Assembly: GCF_036429475.1 (NCBI RefSeq)
Contig: NZ_CP144125.1
Span: forward strand, 682,001-746,000
DNA length: 64,000 nt
Source of the DNA: Halalkalicoccus sp. CGA53
GTDB lineage: Archaea > Halobacteriota > Halobacteria > Halobacteriales > Halalkalicoccaceae
Direction: 5' to 3'
In this document: positions 45,893-54,834 of the stretch, piece by piece
How the letters are laid out: the number at the start of each line of letters is the position of its first letter
Position numbering within the stretch: position 1 is the first letter of the stretch
Program-made: the position numbers and the translations under genes
The notes under the pieces: model-generated
What the model saw: the letters and a program-made list of their open reading frames with translations, nothing else
What the model was told of the DNA's origin: nothing
Database searches by the model: none

Positions 45893-48064
45893 TCAGGGCG
45901 TCGGCGGCCGCTCGTACGCCTCCAGGTCGCCGAAGAAGTTGAGCATCGCGAACTTCAGTTTCTCAGCACCGACGTCGATCAGCTCCTCCCGCTCCTCCGG
46001 CGGGAACGAGTCGTGAACGCTGTACTTGCCCATCTTCCGGGCGGACTTCGACGTGTAGCGACGGTCGGCGAGCACTCGCACCCCGAAGTCCTCCGGCGAG
46101 CGGATCACCCGCCCGAGCGCCTGCCGGGTCTTTCTCACCGTCGGGATCTCGACGGCGTACTCCCAGCCGGCGTCCTCGGAACTCCCGTAGGCCTCGGCGT
46201 AGGCGTCCTGGACCGCCTGCATCCGTTCGTCGAGGTGCGGATACGGCACCCCGATCACGCAGACCGTCCGGGCGTCGTCGCCGTCGAAGCTCACACCCTC
46301 GGTGAGCGTGCCCCACAGCGAGGTGAACAGCGCCGCGTTCTCGGAGACGGTGAACTCCTGGCGTAGCTCCTCGGCGCGCGTCCCGGGCTTGTCGAGCCGA
46401 CAGTCGGCTTCGACGGAGTCCCCCACCAGATCGTGGTAGCGTTCGGCCTCTCGATAGCTCGGGAAGAAGAGCAGGGTGTTGCCCGGCGTCATCCTGATCG
46501 CGTCCTCGATGACGGTGCTCACCGTCCGCTGGACCTCGCTGTCCTCGCGCTCGCTCGAAAAGAGCGGCGGGACGTCCACCGCGAACGTGCGCCTTCGCTC
46601 TTCCGGGAACGTCATCCCGTAGGCCATCGTCACTGGCTCTTCGAGGCCCAAAACGTCCGCGAAGACGTCGAACGGCCTGACCGTGGCGCTCATCAACACG
46701 CTCGCGTACACCTCCGAGAAGAGGTCGCTCGCGACTGCCCGGGGGATGCAGGTGTAGAGCTCCGCTCGGCCGTAGACCTCCTCGGTGCCCGAATCGCGGC
46801 GGACCGAGACGACCGGGTACCGGTCGGGTTCGGTCCCCTCCTCCAGCCAGCGGTCGACGAACGCCGCCGCGGTGAGCGTCTGACACTCTTTTCTGGTCGC
46901 CGCCCCCCCCGACTTGTACGCCTCTTCGTACTGCTGGTCCAGGTCCCGGCCGAGCGCGAGCGCCGCGTCGAGGTCGCGGTCGATCCCTCTCCCCGTGTAC
47001 TCCGAGAGGAACTCGATCGTGAGGTCGTCCCTACCCTCCTCGTTCTCGATCGGGACGTCGCGCCAGTTCTCGCCGACCGCCTCGCGCTCGCCGAACGAGA
47101 ACGACCCCTCGTAGACGGTTTCGAGCGCCCGGCGGAAGGCGACGAGCGTCGCCCGGGCGTGTTCGGAACGCGAGTCGTCGCACTCGGCGAGTTCGTCGAG
47201 CGCGCTGTCGAGCGTCGTCTCCGCGAGCGTGATGGTCGCGTGTTCGCGGGCGGCGTCCTCGACGTTGTGCGCCTCGTCGAAGACGCAGATCACGTCGCCC
47301 GGGTCGCGACCGAGCCAGCGGAAGAACTGCTCTCTTATCCCCGGGTCGAGCAGGTGGTGGTAGTTACAGACGACCAGGTCGACGCCCTCCATCCCGTCTT
47401 TGAGGAGTTCGTAGCCACAGAGCGTCCGTTCCTCGGCATACTCGTATATCTCGTCCGGCGTCCGGACGTCCTCGAACAGCCAGCGGTAGAACCCCTCGGT
47501 GTCGGTCGAGAGGTTCCTGTGGTAGTACTCACAGGTGTTCGTCTCCTCGAGGTCGGAGAGCCGCTCCTCGACGGTCTCGAGTTCGCTCATCACCGCCGCC
47601 CTCGCCTCCGCCGCCTCGCCGTCGCCGCCCTGTGCGTCGGCGAGCAAGCTTCGTTCTCTCCGCTCTAACTGTGCCAGATCGCGTTCCGCCTCGACGACCT
47701 CCCGGGTGTTGTCCCGAAGCACCTGACACTCCTCGTAGCCGACGTCGATGTGACACATCGAGGACTTCCCCCGGAAGACGACCGCCCGAACCGGCTCCTC
47801 GCGTGTGATCGCCCGCGCCTCGGCGATGAACTGCCGGGTCTGCTGGTGGACGTTCGTCGTGATGACGACCGTCTTCTCGTGCTCTCTGGCGTAGCTGAGC
47901 GCGGGGACGAGCGCCGAGAGCGTCTTCCCGGTCCCACAGGCTCCCTCGAACAGCACGTTCTGTCCGCGTGCGAGCGCGTTCGAGATGCGGTCCATCGCCT
48001 CGCGCTGGTTCTCGTAGGGGCTGTCGTACGGGAAGAACTGCAGGTACCCGTTCGTCTGGGCCAC
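45893..48064 (-). CDS. XPD/Rad3-family ATP-dependent DNA helicase
   Basis: 723 residues, SF2 5'-3' helicase. Walker A is GACGTGKT (41-48) and the DEAH box is at 263-266 in VFDEAHNVED. Four cysteines spaced as in iron-sulfur helicases lie between motifs Ia and II (Cys104, 113, 178, 216), interrupted by a coiled-coil stretch (123-175). C-terminal motifs include LMSATVRP, LFFPSY, LWGTLTEGVSFDGDD and QALGRVIRSPEDFG. Archaeal XPD acts in repair and R-loop or damage processing; whether this paralogue is XPD proper or a DinG/ERCC2-like relative cannot be settled here. Confidence 0.93.
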   Translation of the reverse strand: MAQTNGYLQFFPYDSPYENQREAMDRISNALARGQNVLFEGACGTGKTLSALVPALSYAREHEKTVVITTNVHQQTRQFIAEARAITREEPVRAVVFRGKSSMCHIDVGYEECQVLRDNTREVVEAERDLAQLERRERSLLADAQGGDGEAAEARAAVMSELETVEERLSDLEETNTCEYYHRNLSTDTEGFYRWLFEDVRTPDEIYEYAEERTLCGYELLKDGMEGVDLVVCNYHHLLDPGIREQFFRWLGRDPGDVICVFDEAHNVEDAAREHATITLAETTLDSALDELAECDDSRSEHARATLVAFRRALETVYEGSFSFGEREAVGENWRDVPIENEEGRDDLTIEFLSEYTGRGIDRDLDAALALGRDLDQQYEEAYKSGGAATRKECQTLTAAAFVDRWLEEGTEPDRYPVVSVRRDSGTEEVYGRAELYTCIPRAVASDLFSEVYASVLMSATVRPFDVFADVLGLEEPVTMAYGMTFPEERRRTFAVDVPPLFSSEREDSEVQRTVSTVIEDAIRMTPGNTLLFFPSYREAERYHDLVGDSVEADCRLDKPGTRAEELRQEFTVSENAALFTSLWGTLTEGVSFDGDDARTVCVIGVPYPHLDERMQAVQDAYAEAYGSSEDAGWEYAVEIPTVRKTRQALGRVIRSPEDFGVRVLADRRYTSKSARKMGKYSVHDSFPPEEREELIDVGAEKLKFAMLNFFGDLEAYERPPTP

Positions 48065-48141
48065 GCACTCACTCGGGCGTTCCGGGCTAAAAACCCACGG
48101 GTGTCAGCGGCCGATCACGGCGCCGAGCGACGTGTCCGGGA

Positions 48142-48888
48142 TCAGTACCGCGAATACCCGAGCGCAAAGAGGCAGGCAATGACGACGAGCCCGCCGAGGA
48201 AGAAGAGCGCACCGGGCGGCAGTCCGAGCGTCGCGTCGCCGAGGTCCACGACACCGACCTCGGGCATCGGCGCCTCCTCGGGCGTCACCACGTCGTCGGT
48301 CGGTGCGTCGTCGGCGACGTCCTCCTCGGTGGCTTCGGGCTCCTCGACCTCCTCATCGAGTTCCTCGCTGTCCTCGACCTCCTCGTCCGCCACGACCGGA
48401 TCCTCGGCCACGTCGTCCTCGGCGACGCCGAGGTCACCCGGGAGCACCCCGTCACCGAGTAGCTGCTCGACGACGACGCTACCGACGCCTAGGGCGGCGA
48501 CCGCGCCCAGCAGTCGCGAGAGCGCCGTCCGCAACCCGGAGGTCGCCTCCTCGTTGCCGGCGACGACGACCAGCGGGGCGTCGGCCGGTGCGTAGACGGT
48601 CATCTCGCGACCTTTCTCCGAGTAGGCGGTTCCGACCTCGCGGATCAGGTCGGCCGCTTCGAGCTTTCCGAGGTGGTACTGGGCGTTCTGCAGTGAGGTG
48701 TCGACGCGCGCGGCGACCGCCGAGGGCGTCGCCGGCTCGTCGTGGAGCGCCGCGAGCAACGAGCGGGCGGTCTCCGACGAGAGCGCACCGATCAGGGCGT
48801 CCGCGTCGTCGCCCTCGATGCCGATCACCCGCGGCTCGGCGTCCTCAACGCCGGAGGTGTCCGGACTGGAGGGCAACAGGCCGGCCAT
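48142..48888 (-). CDS. Membrane-anchored ArsR-like winged-helix protein
   Basis: 248 residues. The winged helix occupies about 30-100 (SSETARSLLAALHDEPATPSAVAARVDTSLQNAQYHLGKLEAADLI, then YSEKGREMTVYAPADAP). A hydrophobic stretch near 118-140 (LSRLLGAVAALGVGSVVVEQLL) and a C-terminal helix (LPPGALFFLGGLVVIACLFALGY) are separated by a very acidic Glu/Asp/Val linker of about 70 residues. It probably senses membrane or surface state and binds DNA on the cytoplasmic side. The target is unknown. Confidence 0.8.
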   Translation of the reverse strand: MAGLLPSSPDTSGVEDAEPRVIGIEGDDADALIGALSSETARSLLAALHDEPATPSAVAARVDTSLQNAQYHLGKLEAADLIREVGTAYSEKGREMTVYAPADAPLVVVAGNEEATSGLRTALSRLLGAVAALGVGSVVVEQLLGDGVLPGDLGVAEDDVAEDPVVADEEVEDSEELDEEVEEPEATEEDVADDAPTDDVVTPEEAPMPEVGVVDLGDATLGLPPGALFFLGGLVVIACLFALGYSRY

Positions 48889-48942
48889 CGACCGACCTTC
48901 GTTTCCGACTGATAAGAACGTTCGGTCCGGTGTCGTTACCGA

Positions 48943-49365
48943 TCACTCCCTGCCGGGCGGCGTCCCCTCGCTCTCGGCGAGCGAGAAGAGCGTCCCGTAC
49001 TCGTCGGGAAGCCCCGCTCGAACGTCCTCGAACTGTCCCTCGGTCACCGCCTCGCCGATCACGTCGAAGACGACGCGGGCGTGGTGGGCCGCGTCCGCCT
49101 CCCTGTCCTCGCCCTCGCCCACGCTCGCGTCGCGCTCTCCGACCCGCTCGACGAACTCCCCGACGCCGAACGACTCGGTCTGCTCGCCCTCTACTAACGG
49201 CGCTTCGAGGGGTTCGGGGAGCTGCGCCGCGAGGTTCTCGACCTGTCCGTCCTGGATCCGCTCGCCGAGGGTCGAGAGCGTCGCCCGCGTGGCCTCCTGG
49301 GCCTCCCCCCGCGAGCTCAGTTGGGCACGGTGCTGGACCTCACCGATGAACTCGTCGTGGTCCAT
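48943..49365 (-). CDS. DUF2267 family protein
   Basis: 140 residues from ATG at 49365 (MDHDEFIGEVQHRAQL). The repeat-like pattern EATRATLSTLGERIQDGQVENLAAQLPEPL and, later, ARVVFDVIGEAVTEGQFEDVRAGLPDEYGTLF is DUF2267, an all-helical family seen beside stress and membrane genes. No catalytic residues are known. It lies upstream of the HTH gene on the same strand. Confidence 0.85.
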   Translation of the reverse strand: MDHDEFIGEVQHRAQLSSRGEAQEATRATLSTLGERIQDGQVENLAAQLPEPLEAPLVEGEQTESFGVGEFVERVGERDASVGEGEDREADAAHHARVVFDVIGEAVTEGQFEDVRAGLPDEYGTLFSLAESEGTPPGRE

Positions 49366-49458
49366 GGGTCGGACTATCCCACACACGAAAATAACCGGAA
49401 AGCCTGCACGTGATGGCCTGCCCGTAACGGCTTTGAGCGCGGACCGCTTCGGACGTGT

Positions 49459-49584
49459 ATGCTCACCGATCCGGCCTTCCTCGTCATGATCGGGCTGTTG
49501 CTCTTCTTCGTCTTCGGGACGTTCGTCTTCGTCCGCCGGGTGCTGCTCAGCTTCCGCGAAGGGATCGACCGGGGCCGTCGATAG
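49459..49584 (+). CDS. 41-residue single-helix membrane protein
   Basis: ATG at 49459, stop TAG at 49582-49584. The peptide starts MLTDPAFLVMIGLLLFFVF, continues through one hydrophobic helix (about 6-27) and ends in a basic tail (RRVLLSFREGIDRGRR), so the N-terminus should face outward by the positive-inside rule. Haloarchaeal genomes carry similar tiny proteins (I recall a DUF7859-like family). Codons fit the genome's GC3 bias. It lies divergent from the DUF2267 gene and converges on the threonine aldolase gene. Confidence 0.6.
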   Translation: MLTDPAFLVMIGLLLFFVFGTFVFVRRVLLSFREGIDRGRR

Positions 49585-49610
49585 AACGTCCGGCCCGACG
49601 ACGGGTGGCG

Positions 49611-50627
49611 CTAGAGCGCCGAGGAAACCCGGTCGACGGCCGTCTCGACGTCCTCGCTGTCGACGTCGAGGTGCGTACAGAACCGGACGACGTGCTCGTC
49701 GAACGGCACGCCGAGTACGCCCTCGTCCGAACAGACGTCGAGGAACTCCTCCGCGGTGTGTCCGGCCCCCTCGGTGTCGAGGAGGACGATGTTCGTCTCC
49801 GGGGTCGGGATCCGAAGACCGGAGACGCCGTCGAGACCCTCCGCGAGCGCCCGGGCGTTCTCGTGGTCCTCCGTGAGCCGCTCGCGGTTCTCCAGCGCGA
49901 GCAGTCCCGGCGCGGCGAGTACACCCGCCTGGCGCATCCCGCCGCCGAAGAGCTTTCGTTCGCGTCGAGCCCGGTCGACGAGGTCCTCGCTCCCGGCGAA
50001 CACCGAACCGACCGGCGCGCCGAGGCCCTTCGAGAGACAGAACATCACCGAGTCGGCGTTCTCGACGAGTTCCGGGGCAGGTGTCGAGAGCGCCGTCGCG
50101 GCGTTGAACAGCCGTGCGCCGTCGACGTGGACCGGGACGCCGAGGTCCGCCGCCTCGTCACAGACCGCGTCGATGTCCTCTTTCGCGATCGCCGCCCCGC
50201 CCTTACTGTTGTGGGTGTTCTCCAGGCAGACCAGGCCGGTCCCCGGCCGGTGGAGGTCCTCCGCGACGGTGCCCTCTCTGACCTGTGCGGGCGAGATCAC
50301 GCCCCGGTCGTCCCCGTCGACCATCCGGACCTGGAGGCCCGCGTGCTGGGCGAACCCCGCGAGTTCCCACTTCACGACGTGACTGTCGCGCTCTGCGAGC
50401 ACCTCCTGGCCGTGGTCGGTGTGGACCCGACCGGCGATCTGGTTGCCCATCGTCCCGGTCGGGACGAACAGCGCCGCCTCCGTTCCGACGGCCTCGGCCG
50501 CCCGACGCTCGAGTTCGTTCACCGTGGGATCCTCGCCGTAGACGTCGTCGCCCACCTCGGCCTCCGCGCTCGCCTCCCGCATCGCTCGCGAGGGGCGCGT
50601 CACCGTGTCGCTTCGCAGGTCGATCAT
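49611..50627 (-). CDS. Low-specificity threonine aldolase
   Basis: 338 residues from ATG at 50627 (MIDLRSDTVTRPSRAMREA). Beta-eliminating lyase family, PLP fold type I: cleaves threonine to glycine and acetaldehyde. GDDVYGEDPTVNELE, FVPTGTMGNQIA and VHVDGARLFNAA are family motifs, and CLSKGLGAPVGS carries the PLP Lys at 200. Length is normal. With thrC and the serine genes 15-25 kb away it closes a serine-threonine-glycine network, though not in one operon. Confidence 0.93.
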   Translation of the reverse strand: MIDLRSDTVTRPSRAMREASAEAEVGDDVYGEDPTVNELERRAAEAVGTEAALFVPTGTMGNQIAGRVHTDHGQEVLAERDSHVVKWELAGFAQHAGLQVRMVDGDDRGVISPAQVREGTVAEDLHRPGTGLVCLENTHNSKGGAAIAKEDIDAVCDEAADLGVPVHVDGARLFNAATALSTPAPELVENADSVMFCLSKGLGAPVGSVFAGSEDLVDRARRERKLFGGGMRQAGVLAAPGLLALENRERLTEDHENARALAEGLDGVSGLRIPTPETNIVLLDTEGAGHTAEEFLDVCSDEGVLGVPFDEHVVRFCTHLDVDSEDVETAVDRVSSAL

Positions 50628-50747
50628 GTGAGGGAGTATCCGCGGGAGGGGCAAATAGGCGGCGTTCGCGGTCGTCCTCTCGCCGTTCTCGACGACCGCC
50701 GCTCTCTGGAACCGGTCACCTCGCTCTCGAGCGAACACCTCTCCGAC

Positions 50748-52280
50748 TCACCGGTCCACGACGGGCGTCGTCCAGGTCCCCCTGAGGAACCACGCGGCGG
50801 TGACCAGCGTCGAGAGGACGTACGAGGCGGCGAAGGCGTACCAGATCCCGACGACGCCCGCGTCGAACCAGCGGAGGGCGGCGACGCTCAGCGGGAGCCT
50901 GACCGCCCACAGCTCCATCACCGCGAACGCCAGCGCGAGGCGGGTGTGGCCGCTCCCGCGGAACGCGCCGAGGACGACCTGAAACACCCCGTAGAAGACG
51001 TACGTCGGGCCGATGATCCAGATGAACGCCGAACCGATCCGGACGACCTCCGCCGCGGCGTTCGACCCCGGCTCGGCCGAGACGAACAGTCCGACGATCG
51101 ACTCCGCGACCGGGTAGGCGGCGGCGACTACGACGACGAAGGCGGTGACGACGATCGCCGCGCTCATGTAGACCGCGTGTTTCGCCCGCTGCGTCTGTCC
51201 GGCACCGAGGTTCTGTCCGACCACCGTCTCGGTCCCCCGCGCGAGGCCGATCGCCGGCACCAGGAGCAACGCCGCCAGGTACTCCGAGATCCCGTACGCC
51301 GCGATCGCGGTGTCCCCCTCGAGGGCGACGATCGCGGTCATCACCGTCACCCCACTCGCTCGCAGGCCCATCTCGAGCGAGGTCGGCACCCCGATCTCGA
51401 CGATCTCAGCGACGCTCTCTCGGTTCGGACGGAGCTCCGAGGGGTCGACCCGAAGCCCGATCGCACCCGAGAAGAGCAACGAGAGCGCGACGAGAGCGGC
51501 GAGCGTTCGGGAGAACACCGACGCGAGCGCCGCCCCTTCGATCCCGTAGCCGTCGAACCCGGTCCGTTCGTAGAGGGTGGTCCCGAGCGCCTCGACGCCG
51601 AACCACGCGAAGACGGGGTTCCCCGCGAACCCGAGGATGACGAACGGATCGAGGACGACGTTCACCCCGACGCTCGCCGCCATCAGGTAGAGCGGGGTTC
51701 GGGTATCGCCCCATCCCCGGGAGAGCGCGTCGAAGACGAAGAACCAGAAGATCGGGACCATCCCGAGGAACGTGATGCGGGTGTAGCTGACCGCCATCGT
51801 GTGCGGGTCGCTCCCCGGTGTCGCACCGATCAGCGCGAGCATCCACGGGGCGAGCAGGTAGCCGAGAGCCGCGATCGCGACCGAGAGGACCGAGACGACC
51901 GATACTGTCTGTCCGGCCACGTGGTGAGATCGAGCGAGCCGACCGGCTCCCTTGTTCTGAGCGACGAGGACGGTCCCTGCGGTCGTGATACCGATCCCGA
52001 GGCTCGTGAAGAGAAAGAGGATCGGCCACGAGTACGACATCGCGGCGACCGCGTCGGTTCCCAGGTAGCCGATCCAGTAGAGGTCGACGACGTAGTAGAC
52101 GATGTCGAGCGTGTACGCGACGACGACCGGGGCCGAGAGGACGACCAGCGGGACGAACAGTCGACCGTCGGTGACGTTCACGGACCGATCGCCGGGCGGC
52201 GTCGGCGCCCACCGCTCGCGAGCCGTCTCGGGGTCTCTCGCCGCGTTCTCGTCCCTCTCTCCCTCCTCTCCGTCGTTCAT
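50748..52280 (-). CDS. MATE family efflux transporter
   Basis: 510 residues from ATG at 52280, about twelve helices in two homologous halves. Half one has LSAPVVVAYTLDIVYYVVDLYWIGYLGTDAVAAMSYSWP; half two begins IGVPTSLEMGLRASGVTVMTAIVALEGDTAIAAYGISEYLAA and includes GLARGTETVVGQNLGAGQTQRAKHAVY, all typical for MATE cation-coupled drug exporters. The first ~40 residues are hydrophilic and acidic, which leaves the exact start uncertain. Substrate unknown. Confidence 0.9.
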   Translation of the reverse strand: MNDGEEGERDENAARDPETARERWAPTPPGDRSVNVTDGRLFVPLVVLSAPVVVAYTLDIVYYVVDLYWIGYLGTDAVAAMSYSWPILFLFTSLGIGITTAGTVLVAQNKGAGRLARSHHVAGQTVSVVSVLSVAIAALGYLLAPWMLALIGATPGSDPHTMAVSYTRITFLGMVPIFWFFVFDALSRGWGDTRTPLYLMAASVGVNVVLDPFVILGFAGNPVFAWFGVEALGTTLYERTGFDGYGIEGAALASVFSRTLAALVALSLLFSGAIGLRVDPSELRPNRESVAEIVEIGVPTSLEMGLRASGVTVMTAIVALEGDTAIAAYGISEYLAALLLVPAIGLARGTETVVGQNLGAGQTQRAKHAVYMSAAIVVTAFVVVVAAAYPVAESIVGLFVSAEPGSNAAAEVVRIGSAFIWIIGPTYVFYGVFQVVLGAFRGSGHTRLALAFAVMELWAVRLPLSVAALRWFDAGVVGIWYAFAASYVLSTLVTAAWFLRGTWTTPVVDR

Positions 52281-52498
52281 GCGATCACCTCGTCCCGCCG
52301 CGATCACACGAGGACGGGTTCGCGAATAAAGGCTCGCTGAACGGGTTTTCGGTAGCGACGCTGACCGGACGTGGACCCGCGCCGGCCGGTGTTCGAGGGG
52401 TCGTCGAGCGCAGCCCATCGCGACCGGTACGAGCCCGGTTCCGACGGCGATCACGCGGAACCGGAACCCGTTTGCCGCCCCACATGGCAGTACGACAC

Positions 52499-53584
52499 AT
52501 GGACCCGCGCATCCGCGAACACGCAGGCGTGATCGCCGAGCACTCGGTCGATCTCGGTGCTGGGGACGACGTCGTCATCGCCGCACACCCGGTCGCCTCG
52601 GACCTCGCCGTCGCGCTCCACGAGGTCTGTGGCGACGTCGGGGCGAACCCGGTCTACCTGAGCGGCGACGACCGGGCGAACCGGGCGTATCTCAGGGCTT
52701 CGGAGGGGGAGTTCGAGACGCCCGAGCACCAGCGGGCGCTCACGGAGGCGGCGGACGTCTTCGTCTTCGTTCGAGCCAACGAGAACGTCACCGAGACGAG
52801 CGACGTCGACCCCGCGATCAACGCGGCGTACTCGCGCGCACAGCAGCCGATCAGGCGAGAACGCCTCTCGAAACGCTGGTGTCTCACGGGGTTTCCAGCG
52901 TCCGCGAACGCCCAGCTCGCCGGAATGAGCACCGAGAGCTACGAGAACTTCGTCTGGGACGCCGTCAACAAGGACTGGGACGCCCAGCGCGAGCATCAGG
53001 AACGGATGGTCGAGATCCTCGACCCGGCAGACGAGGTTTGGATCAGATCGGGAGCGGAGACGGACATCCGGATGAGCGTCGCCGGCAACCGGACGATCAA
53101 CGACTACGGCGAGAAGAACCTCCCCGGAGGCGAGGTGTTCACCGCACCGGTGAGAGAGAGCGTCGAGGGGTCGGTCCACTTCGACAAGCCGCTCTACCAG
53201 CAGGGCCGAGAGATCACGGACGTCCGCCTCGAGTTCGAGGATGGGAGGGTGATCGCCCACAGCGCCGCGAAGAACGAGGACGTGCTCGCGGAGATCCTGG
53301 AGACCGACGACGGCGCACGGTATCTCGGCGAGCTCGGAATCGGGATGAACCGCGAGATCGACCGGTTCACCTACAACATGCTCTTCGACGAGAAGATGGG
53401 CGACACCGTCCACATGGCCGTCGGGATGGCCTACGACGAGTGCGTCGGCGAGGGGAACGCCGTGAACGAGAGCGCGACCCACGTCGACATGATCGTCGAC
53501 ATGGCCGACGACTCGGCGATCGAGGTCGACGGCGAGGTCGTCCAGCGCGACGGCGTTTTCGTCTTCGAGGACGGCTTCGAGTAG
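52499..53584 (+). CDS. M29 family aminopeptidase
   Basis: 361 residues using the ATG at 52499 (MDPRIREHAGVIAEHSVDLG); an ATG 15 bp upstream is a weaker choice. Thermophilic metalloaminopeptidase family (AmpS/AmpT-like). Visible elements are GDDVVIAAHPVASDLAVALHEVCGDVGANP, then NLPGGEVFTAPVRESVEG, GELGIGMNREIDRFTYNMLFDEKMGDTVHMAVGMAYDE with likely metal ligands, and ESATHVDMIVDM. It removes N-terminal residues from peptides in the cytosol. It stands divergent from the MATE gene. Confidence 0.92.
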   Translation: MDPRIREHAGVIAEHSVDLGAGDDVVIAAHPVASDLAVALHEVCGDVGANPVYLSGDDRANRAYLRASEGEFETPEHQRALTEAADVFVFVRANENVTETSDVDPAINAAYSRAQQPIRRERLSKRWCLTGFPASANAQLAGMSTESYENFVWDAVNKDWDAQREHQERMVEILDPADEVWIRSGAETDIRMSVAGNRTINDYGEKNLPGGEVFTAPVRESVEGSVHFDKPLYQQGREITDVRLEFEDGRVIAHSAAKNEDVLAEILETDDGARYLGELGIGMNREIDRFTYNMLFDEKMGDTVHMAVGMAYDECVGEGNAVNESATHVDMIVDMADDSAIEVDGEVVQRDGVFVFEDGFE

Positions 53585-53736
53585 TACGAGGGTCGTCCCC
53601 GATCCCGGACGGTCGGGGTGGGCTCGCGCTCGGCGGTCGCCGACACCGGACGGGGCGGTCGAACGCGAACGTTGTTAACCCGGCCCCGGAAGATCGGCCG
53701 GAGTTACCAACGACGTACGTATAGATGGCAGGACGA

Positions 53737-53744
53737 GTTATTAC
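53737..53744 (+). promoter_or_regulatory. TATA-like element for the cysteine-rich mini-protein
   Basis: GTTATTAC is centred about 29 nt upstream of the ATG at 53770, matching the spacing of other leaderless promoters in this window. It supports the 27-codon frame being expressed. Confidence 0.5.
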
Positions 53745-53769
53745 ACCGTGGCCCATAGCTCCGATCGTC

Positions 53770-53850
53770 ATGTCCGCTTGCTGTGACCCGGTCTGTACCT
53801 GTGACGACGTCTGTACGTGCGAGGACGACTGCGACTGCGCGTCCTGCTGA
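53770..53850 (+). CDS. 26-residue cysteine-rich protein, metallothionein-like
   Basis: ATG at 53770, TGA at 53848-53850. The peptide has nine Cys in 26 residues (positions 4, 5, 9, 11, 15, 17, 21, 23, 26) and six Asp/Glu. From residue 9 it consists of three hexads of the form C-x-C-x-x-x: CTCDDV, CTCEDD, CDCASC. CxC repeats with acidic spacers suggest thiolate binding of soft metals (Cu, Zn, Cd), as in metallothioneins. It is not the CPxCG zinc-finger type known from haloarchaeal mini-proteins. A promoter-like element precedes it. Too short for most gene finders; existence is an inference from composition and promoter. Confidence 0.6.
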   Translation: MSACCDPVCTCDDVCTCEDDCDCASC

Positions 53851-53965
53851 ACCGACCGAACCGACGACCGTTCATCGACCCGATCGACGAACGATCGCGT
53901 ATCGGCCCGTCGAACCGCTCGCGCCGGTGTTCTCCGCGCCGTCCTGACGACTCGGTATCAATCCG

Positions 53966-53974
53966 TTTTATTAT
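53966..53974 (+). promoter_or_regulatory. TATA box for the FkbM methyltransferase
   Basis: TTTTATTAT is centred 27 nt upstream of the ATG at 53997, a clear leaderless-type promoter that also favours this start over the ATG at 53993. Confidence 0.55.
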
Positions 53975-53996
53975 CGCGGTCGGTGATCCCACATGT

Positions 53997-54824
53997 ATGC
54001 TGTCGTGGAATCGGCCCGTCGAGATCTATCGCAGCGAAGGGGTGGTGGCCCTCGGTGCGAGGACGACGCGTCTCCTCGGGAACAGGCTCGCCGACGCCTA
54101 CTGGGTCGGCCGTCGATCACGTCCAATCACGGTCGCCGGCGTGACGGCGACGTTTCCGATCGACGGCTGGTACGAGTCGTACCGGCTCCGCCGATCGCTG
54201 TCGCTCGAGCGCCCGATGCTCCGTGACCTCCTGCGTTCGCTCGGCCCGGAGGACGTCTTCTACGACGTCGGGGCCCACGTCGGGCTCTACAGCTGTTTCG
54301 CCGCCCGCGTCGTCGGCGGGGACAGCGTCGTCGCGTTCGAACCCGACCCGGAGAACGTCGAGACGCTCTGTCGAAACCTCTCGTACAACGCGAGCGGGGC
54401 GAAGGTCCTCGACTGCGCGCTCGCGTCGGAGGGCGGGACGGTGGTGTTCGAGGGGGCCGACGGCCCGTTCCGGAGCCGCGGCTCGATCGTCGCGGACGGC
54501 GGGCCGAACGCGACCGTCGTCGAGCAGCGAGCGGGCGACGCGCTCGTCGCAGCGGGCGAGATCCCGCCACCGACGGTGCTCAAGATCGACGTCGAGGGTG
54601 CGGAGTCGCTCGTCATCGACGGACTCTCGGGGTCGCTCGCCGACGACCGCTGTCGGCTCGTCTACTGCGAACTCCACCGCGAGAGCGACCGACGCCCTTC
54701 GGCCGAGGACTGTGGATCGACCCCGGCGGAGGTGACCTCACGGCTCCGCTCGCTCGGCTTCGAGACGGAGGTGCTCTGCGACCGGAGCGCGGAACTGCTG
54801 GTGAAGGCCGAGCGACTGGGGTGA
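53997..54824 (+). CDS. FkbM-family methyltransferase
   Basis: 275 residues from ATG at 53997 (MLSWNRPVEIYRSEG). SAM motif: FYDVGAHVGLYSCFAARVV (about 87-105) with the acidic residue in VVAFEPDPENVETL; the FkbM signature is VLKIDVEGAESLVIDGL (about 195-211). Family members O-methylate sugars or other small molecules, in haloarchaea often in polysaccharide or glycan clusters. No glycosyltransferase is adjacent, so the substrate is unknown. Its stop codon is part of a 16-bp palindrome shared with the converging gene. Confidence 0.88.
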   Translation: MLSWNRPVEIYRSEGVVALGARTTRLLGNRLADAYWVGRRSRPITVAGVTATFPIDGWYESYRLRRSLSLERPMLRDLLRSLGPEDVFYDVGAHVGLYSCFAARVVGGDSVVAFEPDPENVETLCRNLSYNASGAKVLDCALASEGGTVVFEGADGPFRSRGSIVADGGPNATVVEQRAGDALVAAGEIPPPTVLKIDVEGAESLVIDGLSGSLADDRCRLVYCELHRESDRRPSAEDCGSTPAEVTSRLRSLGFETEVLCDRSAELLVKAERLG

Positions 54825-54834
54825 GCGCTCACCC
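54819..54834. terminator. 16-bp perfect palindrome spanning two convergent stop codons
   Basis: GGGTGAGCGCTCACCC contains the TGA of the FkbM gene on the plus strand and the TGA of the exported protein on the minus strand. As RNA each strand would fold into a GC hairpin right at its stop codon. A bidirectional terminator or decay barrier is plausible; no T-run follows. Confidence 0.45.

Noticed and set aside
49455-52340. 961-codon open frame on the plus strand
   Set aside because: It covers threonine aldolase and the MATE gene in antisense; no family motif is visible.
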